A model generated the notes under the pieces. The model ran no database searches, was not told the origin of the DNA, and worked only from the letters and a program-made list of their open reading frames with translations. From assembly GCA_019695235.1 (NCBI GenBank), contig JAIBAI010000016.1, positions 1 to 52,525 on the forward strand: a stretch of DNA of 52,525 bases. Reading direction: 5' to 3'. Below, piece by piece: positions 26,230-34,103 of this stretch; position 1 is the first letter of the stretch, and each line of letters opens with the position of its first letter. A program made the translations under genes and the position numbers. This DNA is from Bacteroidia bacterium (GTDB taxonomy: Bacteria; Bacteroidota; Bacteroidia; M30B66).

Positions 26230-27275
26230 AAAACGTAACTTCTGTACTTAGTGGAATCCAGCAGATTGGCATCGGTGTAAAGGATGCCGATAAAGCGTTT
26301 GCATGGTACCGCAAGTATTTTGGGATGGACATCCCGGTTTTTAAAGATGCCTCAAAAGCGGGCTTTATGACCCCTTATACGGGTGGTGAAGTACGTAGTC
26401 GTTATGCTATTCTGGCCATCAATATTCAGGGTGGTGGCGGCTTTGAGATATGGCAGTTTACCGACCGTGACCCACAGCTTCCTGCGTTTTTACCGCAGCC
26501 TGGCGATTTAGGAATAAATGGGATCATCATAAAGTCGCGCAATGTTGAAAAGTCACATGCCCAATTTAGGAGACAGGGGCTTGAAGTCTCCGATATTTTT
26601 GAAACGCCCTGGGGTAGTAAGAGATTTCATCTGAACGACCCCTGGAATAACCGTTTTACTTTCACCGAAGGTAAAGGCTGGTTTAGAAGTGGGAAGGCTC
26701 TAAACGGGGGTATCGCTGGGGCGCAAATTGGGGTGTCTGATATAGACCGCTCAGTTCAATTTTACCAGCAAGTGATAGGAGCCGATCAAGTAGTATCTGA
26801 CACAACTGGTATTAGTCATGAACTGGGTCGTGGTACATTTCGCCGTGTGCTTTTACGACCTTCAGCAGCCTGGGGCGGGGCATTTAGTCGGCTTTTGGGC
26901 CCTTTTGAAATCGAATTGATACAGTCTTTAGATCATCCGGGCAGAAAGATTTACGAAGGAAGGTTCTGGGGTGATCCGGGCTTTATCCATCTGTGTTTCG
27001 ACGTTAATGATATGGTGGCACTTGAAAACAGGTGCAATCAGCATGGATTTCCTTTTACGGTGAATAGCGGTAACAGCTTTGATATGGGAGAAGCAGCAGG
27101 TCAATTTACCTATTGTGAAGACCCGGATGGCACCCTGATAGAGTTTGTGAAAACCTACCGCTTGCCCGTCATGAAAAAGTGGGGCTGGTACCTGAATTTG
27201 GAAAAACGTGATCAATCGAAACCATTACCTGACTGGATTTTAGGTGGAATGCGTTTCCAAAGAGAGAAAGATTAA
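26226..27275 (+). CDS. VOC-superfamily protein with two glyoxalase/dioxygenase-type domains
   Basis: The 349-residue protein contains two vicinal-oxygen-chelate domains. The first starts at IQQIGIGVKDADKAFAWYRK and the second at AGAQIGVSDIDRSVQFYQQV, each with the beta-alpha-beta-beta-beta layout. Possible metal ligands are the Glu of EIWQFTDRD in the first and GFIHLCFDVND (His) and GTLIEFVKTY (Glu) in the second. The family includes glyoxalases, extradiol dioxygenases and methylmalonyl-CoA epimerases; none can be assigned. It overlaps the SDR stop by 4 bases (ATGA), so the two are translationally coupled and probably act on the same substrate. Start ATG at 26226. Confidence 0.88.
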   Translation: MKNVTSVLSGIQQIGIGVKDADKAFAWYRKYFGMDIPVFKDASKAGFMTPYTGGEVRSRYAILAINIQGGGGFEIWQFTDRDPQLPAFLPQPGDLGINGIIIKSRNVEKSHAQFRRQGLEVSDIFETPWGSKRFHLNDPWNNRFTFTEGKGWFRSGKALNGGIAGAQIGVSDIDRSVQFYQQVIGADQVVSDTTGISHELGRGTFRRVLLRPSAAWGGAFSRLLGPFEIELIQSLDHPGRKIYEGRFWGDPGFIHLCFDVNDMVALENRCNQHGFPFTVNSGNSFDMGEAAGQFTYCEDPDGTLIEFVKTYRLPVMKKWGWYLNLEKRDQSKPLPDWILGGMRFQREKD

Positions 27276-27338
27276 CAGTGCATTTGCCTGTCTGGCAGCG
27301 AGATACAAGAAGATTGAAAATAAAATTTCGGATATTTT

Positions 27339-27367
27339 TTTGACACAAGTAAAATCGTCTATATTTG
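27339..27367 (+). promoter_or_regulatory. Promoter of tRNA-Lys (TTTG-N17-TATATTTG)
   Basis: TTTG at 27339-27342 and TATATTTG at 27360-27367 give a textbook Bacteroidota -33/-7 promoter with a 17-base spacer. Predicted start near 27372, about 31 bases before the mature tRNA 5' end. Confidence 0.85.
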
Positions 27368-27402
27368 CACCCGCTTTTAAGGAAGCATTTCTTCTGAAAG
27401 CC

Positions 27403-27478
27403 GATTCCGTAGCTCAGCTGGTAGAGCATTACACTTTTAATGTAGTGGTCCTGGGTTCGAATCCCAGCGGAATCACCA
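27403..27478 (+). tRNA. tRNA-Lys (anticodon TTT)
   Basis: The cloverleaf folds fully: acceptor GATTCCG/CGGAATC, D arm GCTC...GAGC, anticodon stem TTACA/TGTAG around the loop CTTTTAA with anticodon TTT, variable loop TGGTC, and T arm CTGGG-TTCGAAT-CCCAG. The discriminator is A and the CCA end is encoded (27476-27478). The anticodon reads Lys codons AAA and AAG. The first anticodon-stem pair is a T-G wobble. A strong stem-loop begins 2 bases after the CCA, followed by mfd. Confidence 0.97.
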
Positions 27479-27480
27479 CC

Positions 27481-27515
27481 AAATCGCCAAGTAGAAATCT
27501 TCTGCTTGGCGATTT
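27481..27515 (+). terminator. Stem-loop directly after tRNA-Lys
   Basis: AAATCGCCAAGTAGAA (27481-27496) pairs with TTCTGCTTGGCGATTT (27500-27515), 16 bp with a single T-G wobble and a 3-base loop. The T run that follows is poor (GTCATTTAATC), so it may be a 3'-processing or weak termination structure rather than a full terminator. Confidence 0.6.
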
Positions 27516-27545
27516 GTCATTTAATCTACCCGATAACACATCATT

Positions 27546-30500
27546 TTGAAAGAGCTTCTTGCCAAATACAGTCAGAATCAAACCTTCGAGGCGCTTAGTT
27601 TGAAATGGAATGCGGGTGCTGGCCATCCAGTATTATGTCAGGGTTTGGCAGGTTCAATGCGCTCATTTGTTTTAGCAGCTGCATGGCAGAAGTTAAAACG
27701 TTGCATGTTGGTTATTTTGCCTGATAAAGAAGAAGCATTGTACCTTTTTAATGATCTTGAAAACATCACAGGGGAGGCACAGGTACACTTTTTCCCTTCA
27801 TCGTACAAGAAGCGCTATACTTCAGAAACCCACGACCCGGGCGGAAAACTATTGAGGGCGGAGGTGCTTACCCGAATTCAGTCAGGTAAAAACTATCCGC
27901 TTATTGTTACCTACCCCGAAGCAATCATCGAGAAGGTTGTTGCAGCAAGCACCTTGAATACAAACACCTTTTCTTTGGGTGTTGGTGAGCAGGTAAGCAC
28001 TGATTTTCTCAATGAGTTGCTCTACGAATACGGGTTTGAACGGGTTGACTTTGTTACAGAGCCGGGGCAATTTGCCGTTCGTGGCGGAATCATTGACTTG
28101 TTTTCTTTTTCGGATGCGAGTCCTTACCGCATTGAGTTTTTTGGCGAAGAGGTGGAGTCATTGCGCATATTCGACCCGGTTACGCAGGTTTCAGAAAAAA
28201 CGCTGAATACAATTAAGATTATTCCGGATGTTCAAGGGAAAATATTGAAGGAGGCATCTTCTGATTTTCTTGATTTTATTCCGGCAAACAGCCTGGTATG
28301 GCTTCAAGACCCCGGTTTAGTTGAAACGCTCATAAACAAAGAGTGGCAAAGAGTAGCTGAAGAATATTTGCCGGATGACCAAATTTCAGAGCCACAAGCT
28401 GAACTTTTTAGTCGCCCTGATGAAATTATTGCATCATTAGGCCGGTTTGCCACAGTGAAATCCGGAAACCTGGCACAGCAGGCAAGCGGGGAAGTAATAC
28501 AGTTCAAAGGAAGTCTGCAACCCTCTTTTAATAAGAACTTCAAACTCATTACCGAGCATTTGCGGTCATTAGAAAAAAAAGGAGCAAAGCTTTATATATG
28601 TTCTGACAGCAAGCGGCAGATTGAGAGACTGGAAGCAATTTTGGAAGATATAGCACCAGATATCAGGTTTGCTGTGCTGAGCCAGGCCCTTTACAAAGGC
28701 TTTTATGACGAAACTTTACAAGTTGCCTGTTTTACCGACCACCAGTTATTTGACCGCTACCACCGTTACCGGCTAAGAGATGGGTACGATAGAAAAGAAG
28801 CTATCAGTTTAAAGGAACTGAGTGGCTTACAACCTGGCGATTTTGTAACACATGTTGACCATGGGGTTGGCCGCTACGGTGGCCTTGAGAAAATTGATGT
28901 TAATGGCAAAGAGCAAGAGGCTATACGCCTGGTATATAAAGACAATGATATCCTTTATGTAAGCATTCATTCATTGCACCGGATTTCAAAATTCAGTGGT
29001 AAAGAAGGTACAGACCCTAAACTAAATAAGCTGGGAAGCGGTGCCTGGGCGGCTTTAAAGCAAAAGACAAAGTCGAAGGTTAAGGACATTGCGCGTGACC
29101 TGATTAAATTATATGCAGAGCGAAAAACAAAAAAAGGGTTTTCGTTTCAACCGGATAACTACCTTCAGGATGAATTAGAGGCCTCATTCATATACGAAGA
29201 TACACCTGATCAGAACAAGGCAACGCAAGAAGTAAAACGCGACATGGAAAATGATGCTCCCATGGATCGCCTGGTATGTGGTGATGTAGGGTTTGGGAAG
29301 ACAGAGGTTGCCATCAGGGCTGCCTTTAAAGCAGTAAACGATAACAAGCAAGTGGCTGTTTTGGTGCCAACTACAATTTTGGCACTACAACACAACAGAA
29401 CCTTCACTGAACGTTTAAAAGATTTTCCGTGTAAGGTTGATTTTATTAACCGCTTTAAAAGTGCAAAAGAGCAAAAGCAAACTTTGGAAGAACTTGCCGA
29501 AGGCAAGATTGACATCATTATCGGAACGCACCGGCTCCTGAGCAAGGATGTTAAATTCAGAGATCTCGGCTTGATGATTATTGATGAGGAGCAAAAGTTT
29601 GGGGTAGCAGCAAAAGAAAAACTCAAAAGCATCAAGGTCAACGTTGATACCCTTACCCTCACAGCGACACCCATCCCCAGAACCCTGCATTTTAGCATGA
29701 TGGGGGCAAGAGATTTAAGTGTAATTCAAACCCCACCACCCAATAGGTATCCGGTGCAGACAGAGTTGCATACTTTCAACGAGGAGGTAATTAAGCAAGC
29801 CATAGACTTTGAAATGCAAAGAAACGGGCAGGTATTCTTTGTGCATAACAGAGTGCAAAATATCACTGAGATTGCAGATATGATTCGCCGTTTATGCCCC
29901 GGGATTTCAGTGGCTATCGGGCATGGCCAAATGGATGGGGAAGCACTTGAAAAGGTGATGTACAGCTTTATTGAAGGGGAGTTTGATGTGTTGGTTGCCA
30001 CCACCATTATTGAATCGGGATTGGATATACCCAATGCAAATACCATCATTATTAACAATGCTCATTTATTTGGTTTGAGTGATCTTCACCAGATGAGGGG
30101 CAGGGTAGGAAGGAGCAACAAAAAAGCATTTTGTTACCTGCTTTCTACGCCAGAGTCGTTGCTTTCATCAGAAGCAAGAAAACGACTTAAAGCAATTGAA
30201 GAATTTGCCGAGCTTGGAAGCGGGTTTAATATTGCTTTACGCGATCTTGACATAAGAGGAGCCGGGGATGTTCTTGGGGGTGAGCAAAGCGGATTTATAA
30301 GCGAAATTGGCTTTGATATGTATAATAAAATTCTTGATGAAGCCATTGCAGAGCTAAAAGAGAATGAGTTTACGGATGTATTTAAAGAAGAGCTTGAACA
30401 AAAAAAGCAATCCTGGGCTCCTGACTGTCAAATAGATACAGATTTAGAATTGCTTATTCCAGACAAATATGTGAGCAATATTGCAGAGCGCTTATTACTC

Positions 30501-30893
30501 TACAGAGAACTTGATGATTTAGACAGTGAAGACGCTTTGGAAAAATTTGCTGAACGCTTGCTTGACCGTTTCGGCAAGGTGCCCGAACAGACAATTGAAT
30601 TGATGAATGCAGTACGTTTACGTGCCATTGCAAGAGATTTAGGTTTCGAGAAGATAGTCTTAAAACAGGGCACCTTGGTGACCTATTTCATCAGCAATCA
30701 ATCTAGCGCATTCTATAGTTCGATTGAATTTCAGAAACTAATGCAAATAGTTGCCCGAAACAAAAACACAATGCGGATGAAAGAAAAGAACAATAAACTT
30801 TCGTTGGTACTTGAAAAGGTGAAAACCATTCGGCAGGCACTTGATATGCTCGGTAAATTAAGAGCAGAGGTGCAGGCGACGCCAGCTACATAA
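27546..30893 (+). CDS. mfd: Transcription-repair coupling factor Mfd
   Basis: The 1115-residue protein has the full Mfd order: UvrB-like N-terminal domains (GLAGSMRSFVLAAAWQKL; VTYPEAIIEKVV; GFERVDFVTEPGQFAVRGGI), an RNA-polymerase-interaction domain with LSGLQPGDFVTHVDHGVGRY, a RecG-like translocase with Walker A GDVGFGKTEVA and IIDEEQKFGV, helicase motif LTATPIPRTLHFSMMG, MRGRVGRSNKKAFCYL, and the C-terminal TRCF domain. It releases RNA polymerase stalled at lesions and recruits UvrA. The only start near the expected N-terminus is TTG at 27546, so this start is less certain. It may be partly co-transcribed with tRNA-Lys, whose stem-loop lies 30 bases upstream. Confidence 0.97.
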   Translation: MKELLAKYSQNQTFEALSLKWNAGAGHPVLCQGLAGSMRSFVLAAAWQKLKRCMLVILPDKEEALYLFNDLENITGEAQVHFFPSSYKKRYTSETHDPGGKLLRAEVLTRIQSGKNYPLIVTYPEAIIEKVVAASTLNTNTFSLGVGEQVSTDFLNELLYEYGFERVDFVTEPGQFAVRGGIIDLFSFSDASPYRIEFFGEEVESLRIFDPVTQVSEKTLNTIKIIPDVQGKILKEASSDFLDFIPANSLVWLQDPGLVETLINKEWQRVAEEYLPDDQISEPQAELFSRPDEIIASLGRFATVKSGNLAQQASGEVIQFKGSLQPSFNKNFKLITEHLRSLEKKGAKLYICSDSKRQIERLEAILEDIAPDIRFAVLSQALYKGFYDETLQVACFTDHQLFDRYHRYRLRDGYDRKEAISLKELSGLQPGDFVTHVDHGVGRYGGLEKIDVNGKEQEAIRLVYKDNDILYVSIHSLHRISKFSGKEGTDPKLNKLGSGAWAALKQKTKSKVKDIARDLIKLYAERKTKKGFSFQPDNYLQDELEASFIYEDTPDQNKATQEVKRDMENDAPMDRLVCGDVGFGKTEVAIRAAFKAVNDNKQVAVLVPTTILALQHNRTFTERLKDFPCKVDFINRFKSAKEQKQTLEELAEGKIDIIIGTHRLLSKDVKFRDLGLMIIDEEQKFGVAAKEKLKSIKVNVDTLTLTATPIPRTLHFSMMGARDLSVIQTPPPNRYPVQTELHTFNEEVIKQAIDFEMQRNGQVFFVHNRVQNITEIADMIRRLCPGISVAIGHGQMDGEALEKVMYSFIEGEFDVLVATTIIESGLDIPNANTIIINNAHLFGLSDLHQMRGRVGRSNKKAFCYLLSTPESLLSSEARKRLKAIEEFAELGSGFNIALRDLDIRGAGDVLGGEQSGFISEIGFDMYNKILDEAIAELKENEFTDVFKEELEQKKQSWAPDCQIDTDLELLIPDKYVSNIAERLLLYRELDDLDSEDALEKFAERLLDRFGKVPEQTIELMNAVRLRAIARDLGFEKIVLKQGTLVTYFISNQSSAFYSSIEFQKLMQIVARNKNTMRMKEKNNKLSLVLEKVKTIRQALDMLGKLRAEVQATPAT

Positions 30894-30984
30894 ACAGGTG
30901 TTTCTTAGAAATACTATCTATGTGTTTGTAAATTAAACAAGCGTCGGTTTTGAATTTAACTGCTAATTCGCTGAATAGCTGAAA

Positions 30985-31000
30985 CTTGACAAAAATCAAG
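30985..31000. promoter_or_regulatory. Fnr-like palindrome upstream of the Crp/Fnr gene
   Basis: CTTGACAAAAATCAAG contains TTGA-N6-TCAA, the spacing of an Fnr/Dnr-type site. Its centre (30992.5) is 57.5 bases before the final G of the -7 element at 31050, about -62 relative to the predicted start. The same 16-mer with two bases swapped recurs at 32975-32990. The rest of the 273-base gap 30894-31166 holds nothing else I recognise. Confidence 0.7.
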
Positions 31001-31042
31001 GATATTTTTATTAATTGAATAAATAGATTTAACTATAAGGGA

Positions 31043-31050
31043 TACATTTG
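31043..31050 (+). promoter_or_regulatory. -7 promoter element TACATTTG of the Crp/Fnr operon
   Basis: Exact TAnnTTTG match with no TTTG 17-21 bases upstream, as expected for an activator-dependent promoter. Predicted start near 31055, leaving a 112-base leader. Confidence 0.6.
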
Positions 31051-31166
31051 TAGGCGAATAAACCAGCTAAAACCTTAATCAAATTAAGGCATGTGTAAAC
31101 AGAGGGGCATGTTTATTGTTTCATTGAAGACAACTGAAGGTGAGTTTTTAATTCATCCCGCTTAAA

Positions 31167-31760
31167 ATGACCCAAATTGATATAAATATTCTCATTGTCT
31201 GGGGAGCGGTAGCACGAAAATTCAAGAAGGGTGAAATGATTTTTTGGGAGGACGAGGTTGCGCATTTTTATCACCAGATTCAATCAGGAACTGTTCGGGT
31301 TTACAATATTAATGACGAAGGGCGCGAATTTACCCAGGGCATATTTTCTGACGGAAACAGTTTTGGAGAACCACCACTTTTTAGTCAGGATACTTATGCG
31401 GCATCAGCAATTGCCATGACAGATGCAGTGATTTACAAACTCAATATTGAAGGTTTCCAACGTCTTCTTAAAGAATACCCGGAAGTTCAGCATGGGTTTA
31501 ACGTGCTTTTTGCAAAACGGCTTTATGATAAAGCTTGCATGGCCCGTGAAATAATCAACAGCCCCGAATCAAGAATACTTGCCTTTTTAAAGAAGACCAA
31601 ACATGCCGCAACAAAGGAGGAAGGCCTGTTTCGGATACCCTATACAAGGCAGGAAATTGCCAATAGTACCGGGCTGCGTGTAGAAACGGTAATTCGCACT
31701 TTAAAACGGATGGTTAAGGAAAATAAAGTTGAAGTTAAAGGACATAAATTGTTTTATTGA
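31167..31760 (+). CDS. Crp/Fnr-family transcriptional regulator
   Basis: The 197-residue protein has a cyclic-nucleotide-binding-type beta-barrel (FKKGEMIFWEDEVAHFYHQI, GEPPLFSQDTYAASAIAMTD), a dimerisation helix around KRLYDKACMAREI, and a C-terminal winged helix with RQEIANSTGLRVETVIRTL. The recognition helix keeps the Glu and Arg of the Fnr pattern (VETVIR) but has Ile where Fnr has Ser. There is no N-terminal Cys cluster and only one Cys overall, so it cannot carry an Fnr-type [4Fe-4S] centre; a haem-based, Dnr-like NO or redox sensor is possible. An Fnr-like palindrome lies upstream of its own promoter, suggesting autoregulation. The next gene overlaps its stop by one base. Start ATG at 31167. 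Confidence 0.92.
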   Translation: MTQIDINILIVWGAVARKFKKGEMIFWEDEVAHFYHQIQSGTVRVYNINDEGREFTQGIFSDGNSFGEPPLFSQDTYAASAIAMTDAVIYKLNIEGFQRLLKEYPEVQHGFNVLFAKRLYDKACMAREIINSPESRILAFLKKTKHAATKEEGLFRIPYTRQEIANSTGLRVETVIRTLKRMVKENKVEVKGHKLFY

Positions 31761-32995
31761 TGTTGCAATTTTCTAGGTATGGCTGGATTAGAATCGGCCT
31801 GGTAAATCTTTGTTTGGTTGCCCTTATGGGTACCCTTATGCGTTATAAAATCTTATTTGAGTTCCCTTGGCTCAACCAGGGGCACCTGCTTCATGCACAT
31901 TCACATTTTGCATTCGCCGGTTGGGTTGGGCATTCACTGCTGGTTATGATTAGCAGCTGGCTGGCGCGTATGCGTGGTTGGGATTTTCTGAAAGCTACTT
32001 TGTACCAGCGTTTGATTTTAATCAATTTGATTTGTTCCTATGGTTTACTGGTTTCGTTTGCTTTATTCGGATACCATCCCATTTCGAACACATTTTCAAT
32101 AGGGGCTGTGATAACCCATGGGGTGTTTATATACAGTTTCTTTCGTGATTCACATGGTATTAAGCACCCCTCTTTAAAATGGTTCAGGGCTGCATTTTGG
32201 TTTTACCTGCTCTCTTGTGTTGGCATAATGAGTCTTGCTTATTTAATGGTGTATGGCCCGTTTTCAACCAAAACTTATTTGTTTTCAATTTATTTCTATC
32301 TTCATTTCCAGTACAATGGTTGGTTCTTCTTTGCATGTATGGGGCTGTTAACCGACTGGCTGGTAAGAAATGAACCAGCAGATTTACCCAGGCGCAAAGA
32401 TGGGTTCTTGCTGTTCTGGATTACCTGTATCCCTACCTTGTTGCTTTCGGCGCTGTGGCTTGATTTGCCATTATGGTTGTTGCTGATTATTGCTTTGGCC
32501 GCTATTCTTCAACTAATTGCGTTTTTACAGCTTTGGAAGCGACTTGTTTATTCACCTGCTTTTAAATCGGCAAATGTTGGAAAACTGATGCAGGTGCTTT
32601 GTGTACTCATCCTACTTGCACTTGCCGTGAAGGTGCTATTGCAAACAGGGTCAACCGTACCGAAAATAAGCGAGATGGCATTTGGTTTCAGGCACATTGT
32701 TATTGCCTATTTGCATTTAGTATTGTTATGCATCGTCAGTCTTTTCTTATTGCTCTATTTCAGGATGGAAAAGATATTTCCAAGAACAAGATCATATATC
32801 GTTGCAGTGGCTGTCTTTGCCATTCTTGCCTACCTTAATGAACTTACACTTGCAATTCAAGGGATTGCATCTTTTAGTTATGTACCAGTTCCGGGAGGCC
32901 ACCAGGTATTACTGTTTGTTTCAGCAGGCTTGTTACTGACAGCCTTGTTCATTTTGATTATTTCAAGCAGAAAACTTGCAAAAAATCAAGTTTGA
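31760..32995 (+). CDS. His-rich polytopic membrane protein resembling haem-copper oxidase subunit I
   Basis: I start at the ATG at 31760, which shares one base with the regulator stop (TGATG); 411 residues. About 11-12 hydrophobic segments are visible. Histidines cluster in or beside helices: HLLHAHSHFAFAGWVGH (His42, 45, 47, 49, 58), a later YLHFQYNGWFFF (His182), FRHIVIAYLHLVLL (His312, 319) and GGHQVLLF (His381). This order resembles the HxHxxxxGW start, central His and late paired His of the NorB/cbb3-like haem-copper oxidase superfamily or of NnrS-type membrane haem proteins, but the canonical binuclear-centre motifs are not all present. The gene is in an operon with a Crp/Fnr regulator and next to a nos cluster, so a role in NO or oxygen handling is likely. 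Exact family unknown to me. Confidence 0.75.
   Translation: MLQFSRYGWIRIGLVNLCLVALMGTLMRYKILFEFPWLNQGHLLHAHSHFAFAGWVGHSLLVMISSWLARMRGWDFLKATLYQRLILINLICSYGLLVSFALFGYHPISNTFSIGAVITHGVFIYSFFRDSHGIKHPSLKWFRAAFWFYLLSCVGIMSLAYLMVYGPFSTKTYLFSIYFYLHFQYNGWFFFACMGLLTDWLVRNEPADLPRRKDGFLLFWITCIPTLLLSALWLDLPLWLLLIIALAAILQLIAFLQLWKRLVYSPAFKSANVGKLMQVLCVLILLALAVKVLLQTGSTVPKISEMAFGFRHIVIAYLHLVLLCIVSLFLLLYFRMEKIFPRTRSYIVAVAVFAILAYLNELTLAIQGIASFSYVPVPGGHQVLLFVSAGLLLTALFILIISSRKLAKNQV
32975..32990. promoter_or_regulatory. Fnr-like palindrome upstream of the fasciclin gene
   Basis: CTTGCAAAAAATCAAG differs from the site at 30985-31000 only by AC/CA at positions 5-6. It lies inside the last codons of the membrane-protein gene. 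Its centre (32982.5) is 58.5 bases before the final G of the -7 element at 33041, nearly the same spacing as at the regulator promoter. Confidence 0.65.
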
Positions 32996-33033
32996 GTATG
33001 ACGCAACTCATATATTAAGCTTTAACACTCGTT

Positions 33034-33041
33034 TACATTTG
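33034..33041 (+). promoter_or_regulatory. -7 promoter element TACATTTG of the fasciclin gene
   Basis: Exact TAnnTTTG match, identical to the regulator's -7 element, again with no -33 TTTG. Predicted start near 33046, 11 bases before the ATG. Confidence 0.6.
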
Positions 33042-33056
33042 TTAAAAATTAAACCT

Positions 33057-33620
33057 ATGAAACGCGTTTTATTCATTTTTGGCATTTCCGGCGCAATTGC
33101 TTTTGCAGGATGTAATTCAGGTACAAATAACACGGAAAATGCAACTCAAACAGCCGGAACTGAAACCGCTATGACAGGTCAGTCAGGCGTACAGGATGAG
33201 GTTTCCACCCCCAATGTTGTACAAATTGCAGTGGGTAGTAAAGACCACACCACACTTGTAAAAGCTGTACAAGCTGCAAAGCTGGTTGATGCTCTGAGCA
33301 ATGCAGGGCCATTTACAGTATTTGCACCGGTTAATGCAGCATTTGATAAACTGCCTGCTGGTACTGTAGAAGATTTGCTCAAACCTGAGAAATTAGAAGC
33401 ATTGGTTGATGTACTTGAATACCACGTGTATGTCGGTGTACTTCGCCCTGAAATGCTACAGGATGGCATGGTATTAAACCAGGTAAACGGTAAAAATGTT
33501 ACCATTTCGAATAAAGACGGTAAAGCAATGGTAAACAATGCAAACATAGTGGCGTCAATCCCGGCAGCCAATGGAATCATCCACGTTATTGATGCTGTAT
33601 TGGTGCCTGCTGCGAAATAA
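33057..33620 (+). CDS. Fasciclin-domain lipoprotein
   Basis: I start at the ATG at 33057, which begins a lipoprotein signal (MKRVLFIFGISGAIAFAGC, Cys19); the longer frame begins inside the previous gene. The 187-residue protein has a low-complexity Thr/Ala/Gly linker and then one fasciclin (FAS1/beta-Ig-h3) domain: DHTTLVKAVQAAKLVDALSN, GPFTVFAPVNAAFDKLPAGT, LEYHVYVGVLR and the C-terminal NGIIHVIDAVLVP. FAS1 domains bind other surface molecules; in bacteria they are cell-envelope proteins with unclear ligands. An Fnr-like palindrome at 32975 suggests it is co-regulated with the Crp/Fnr operon. A bidirectional terminator follows, shared with the leftward nos operon. Confidence 0.9.
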   Translation: MKRVLFIFGISGAIAFAGCNSGTNNTENATQTAGTETAMTGQSGVQDEVSTPNVVQIAVGSKDHTTLVKAVQAAKLVDALSNAGPFTVFAPVNAAFDKLPAGTVEDLLKPEKLEALVDVLEYHVYVGVLRPEMLQDGMVLNQVNGKNVTISNKDGKAMVNNANIVASIPAANGIIHVIDAVLVPAAK

Positions 33621-33641
33621 TAATTTATCTGTTAAACCCAG

Positions 33642-33673
33642 AAAAAGGTGTAGAGAAATCTACACCTTTTTTT
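33642..33673. terminator. Bidirectional intrinsic terminator between the fasciclin gene and the nos operon
   Basis: AAAAAGGTGTAG (33642-33653) pairs with CTACACCTTTTT (33660-33671) around a 6-base loop. The T run to 33673 serves the plus strand and the A run at 33642-33646 serves the minus strand, so it ends both the fasciclin transcript and the globin end of the nos operon. Confidence 0.85.
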
Positions 33674-33706
33674 ATTACTTTATTTCTGAGAATACCTTCT
33701 TTAAGC

Positions 33707-34081
33707 TTATTGAAAAAGCTTCAAATGCATTACCAGTGCAATGCTTTTGGCATGCTGTTTCAGCTTTTCCGCCTGCTCACCCTCGTACATGAGGTCAACG
33801 GTTTCAATAAACAGGTTAATCCATTTGCTGAAATCAACAGACTTTAACGGATGCTTTAGATGAAGCTGTAAATGAACCTGCATCGGATTGCCGGCGTAGT
33901 TTCCGGTATGAAACAACACATTCTCCCAAAAGTCATACATTACCGGTATATGGGTGTTCCAATTGATTTTATACACATTCTCAAAAAGAGAGCCTAAGAT
34001 GGCATCCTTTCTTACCTGGTTATAGAAATCATCTACCAGCAGTTCAATGTCGCGCCGACTGGAAATGTCATTCTTTTTCAT
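33707..34081 (-). CDS. Group III truncated haemoglobin
   Basis: The 124-residue protein has the 2-on-2 globin pattern of group III truncated haemoglobins: DIELLVDDFYNQVRKDAILG, IPVMYDFWENVLFHTGNYAG, HLQLHLKHPLKSVDFSKWIN (with the likely proximal His) and LFIETVDLMYEGEQAEKLKQ. Such proteins bind oxygen and NO and may act in NO detoxification. It is the last gene of the leftward nos transcript, 22 bases after nosY, which fits a protective role around NO and N2O metabolism. No signal peptide, so it is cytoplasmic. Start ATG at 34079-34081. A bidirectional terminator follows. Confidence 0.88.
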   Translation of the reverse strand: MKKNDISSRRDIELLVDDFYNQVRKDAILGSLFENVYKINWNTHIPVMYDFWENVLFHTGNYAGNPMQVHLQLHLKHPLKSVDFSKWINLFIETVDLMYEGEQAEKLKQHAKSIALVMHLKLFQ

Positions 34082-34103
34082 CTGATAATTATGAATACAG
34101 GAT

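Noticed and set aside
27244-27549. Open frame of 101 codons with a segment reading VAQLVEHYTF
   Set aside because: This is the familiar spurious translation of a tRNA gene; the tRNA-Lys cloverleaf at 27403-27478 explains the sequence.
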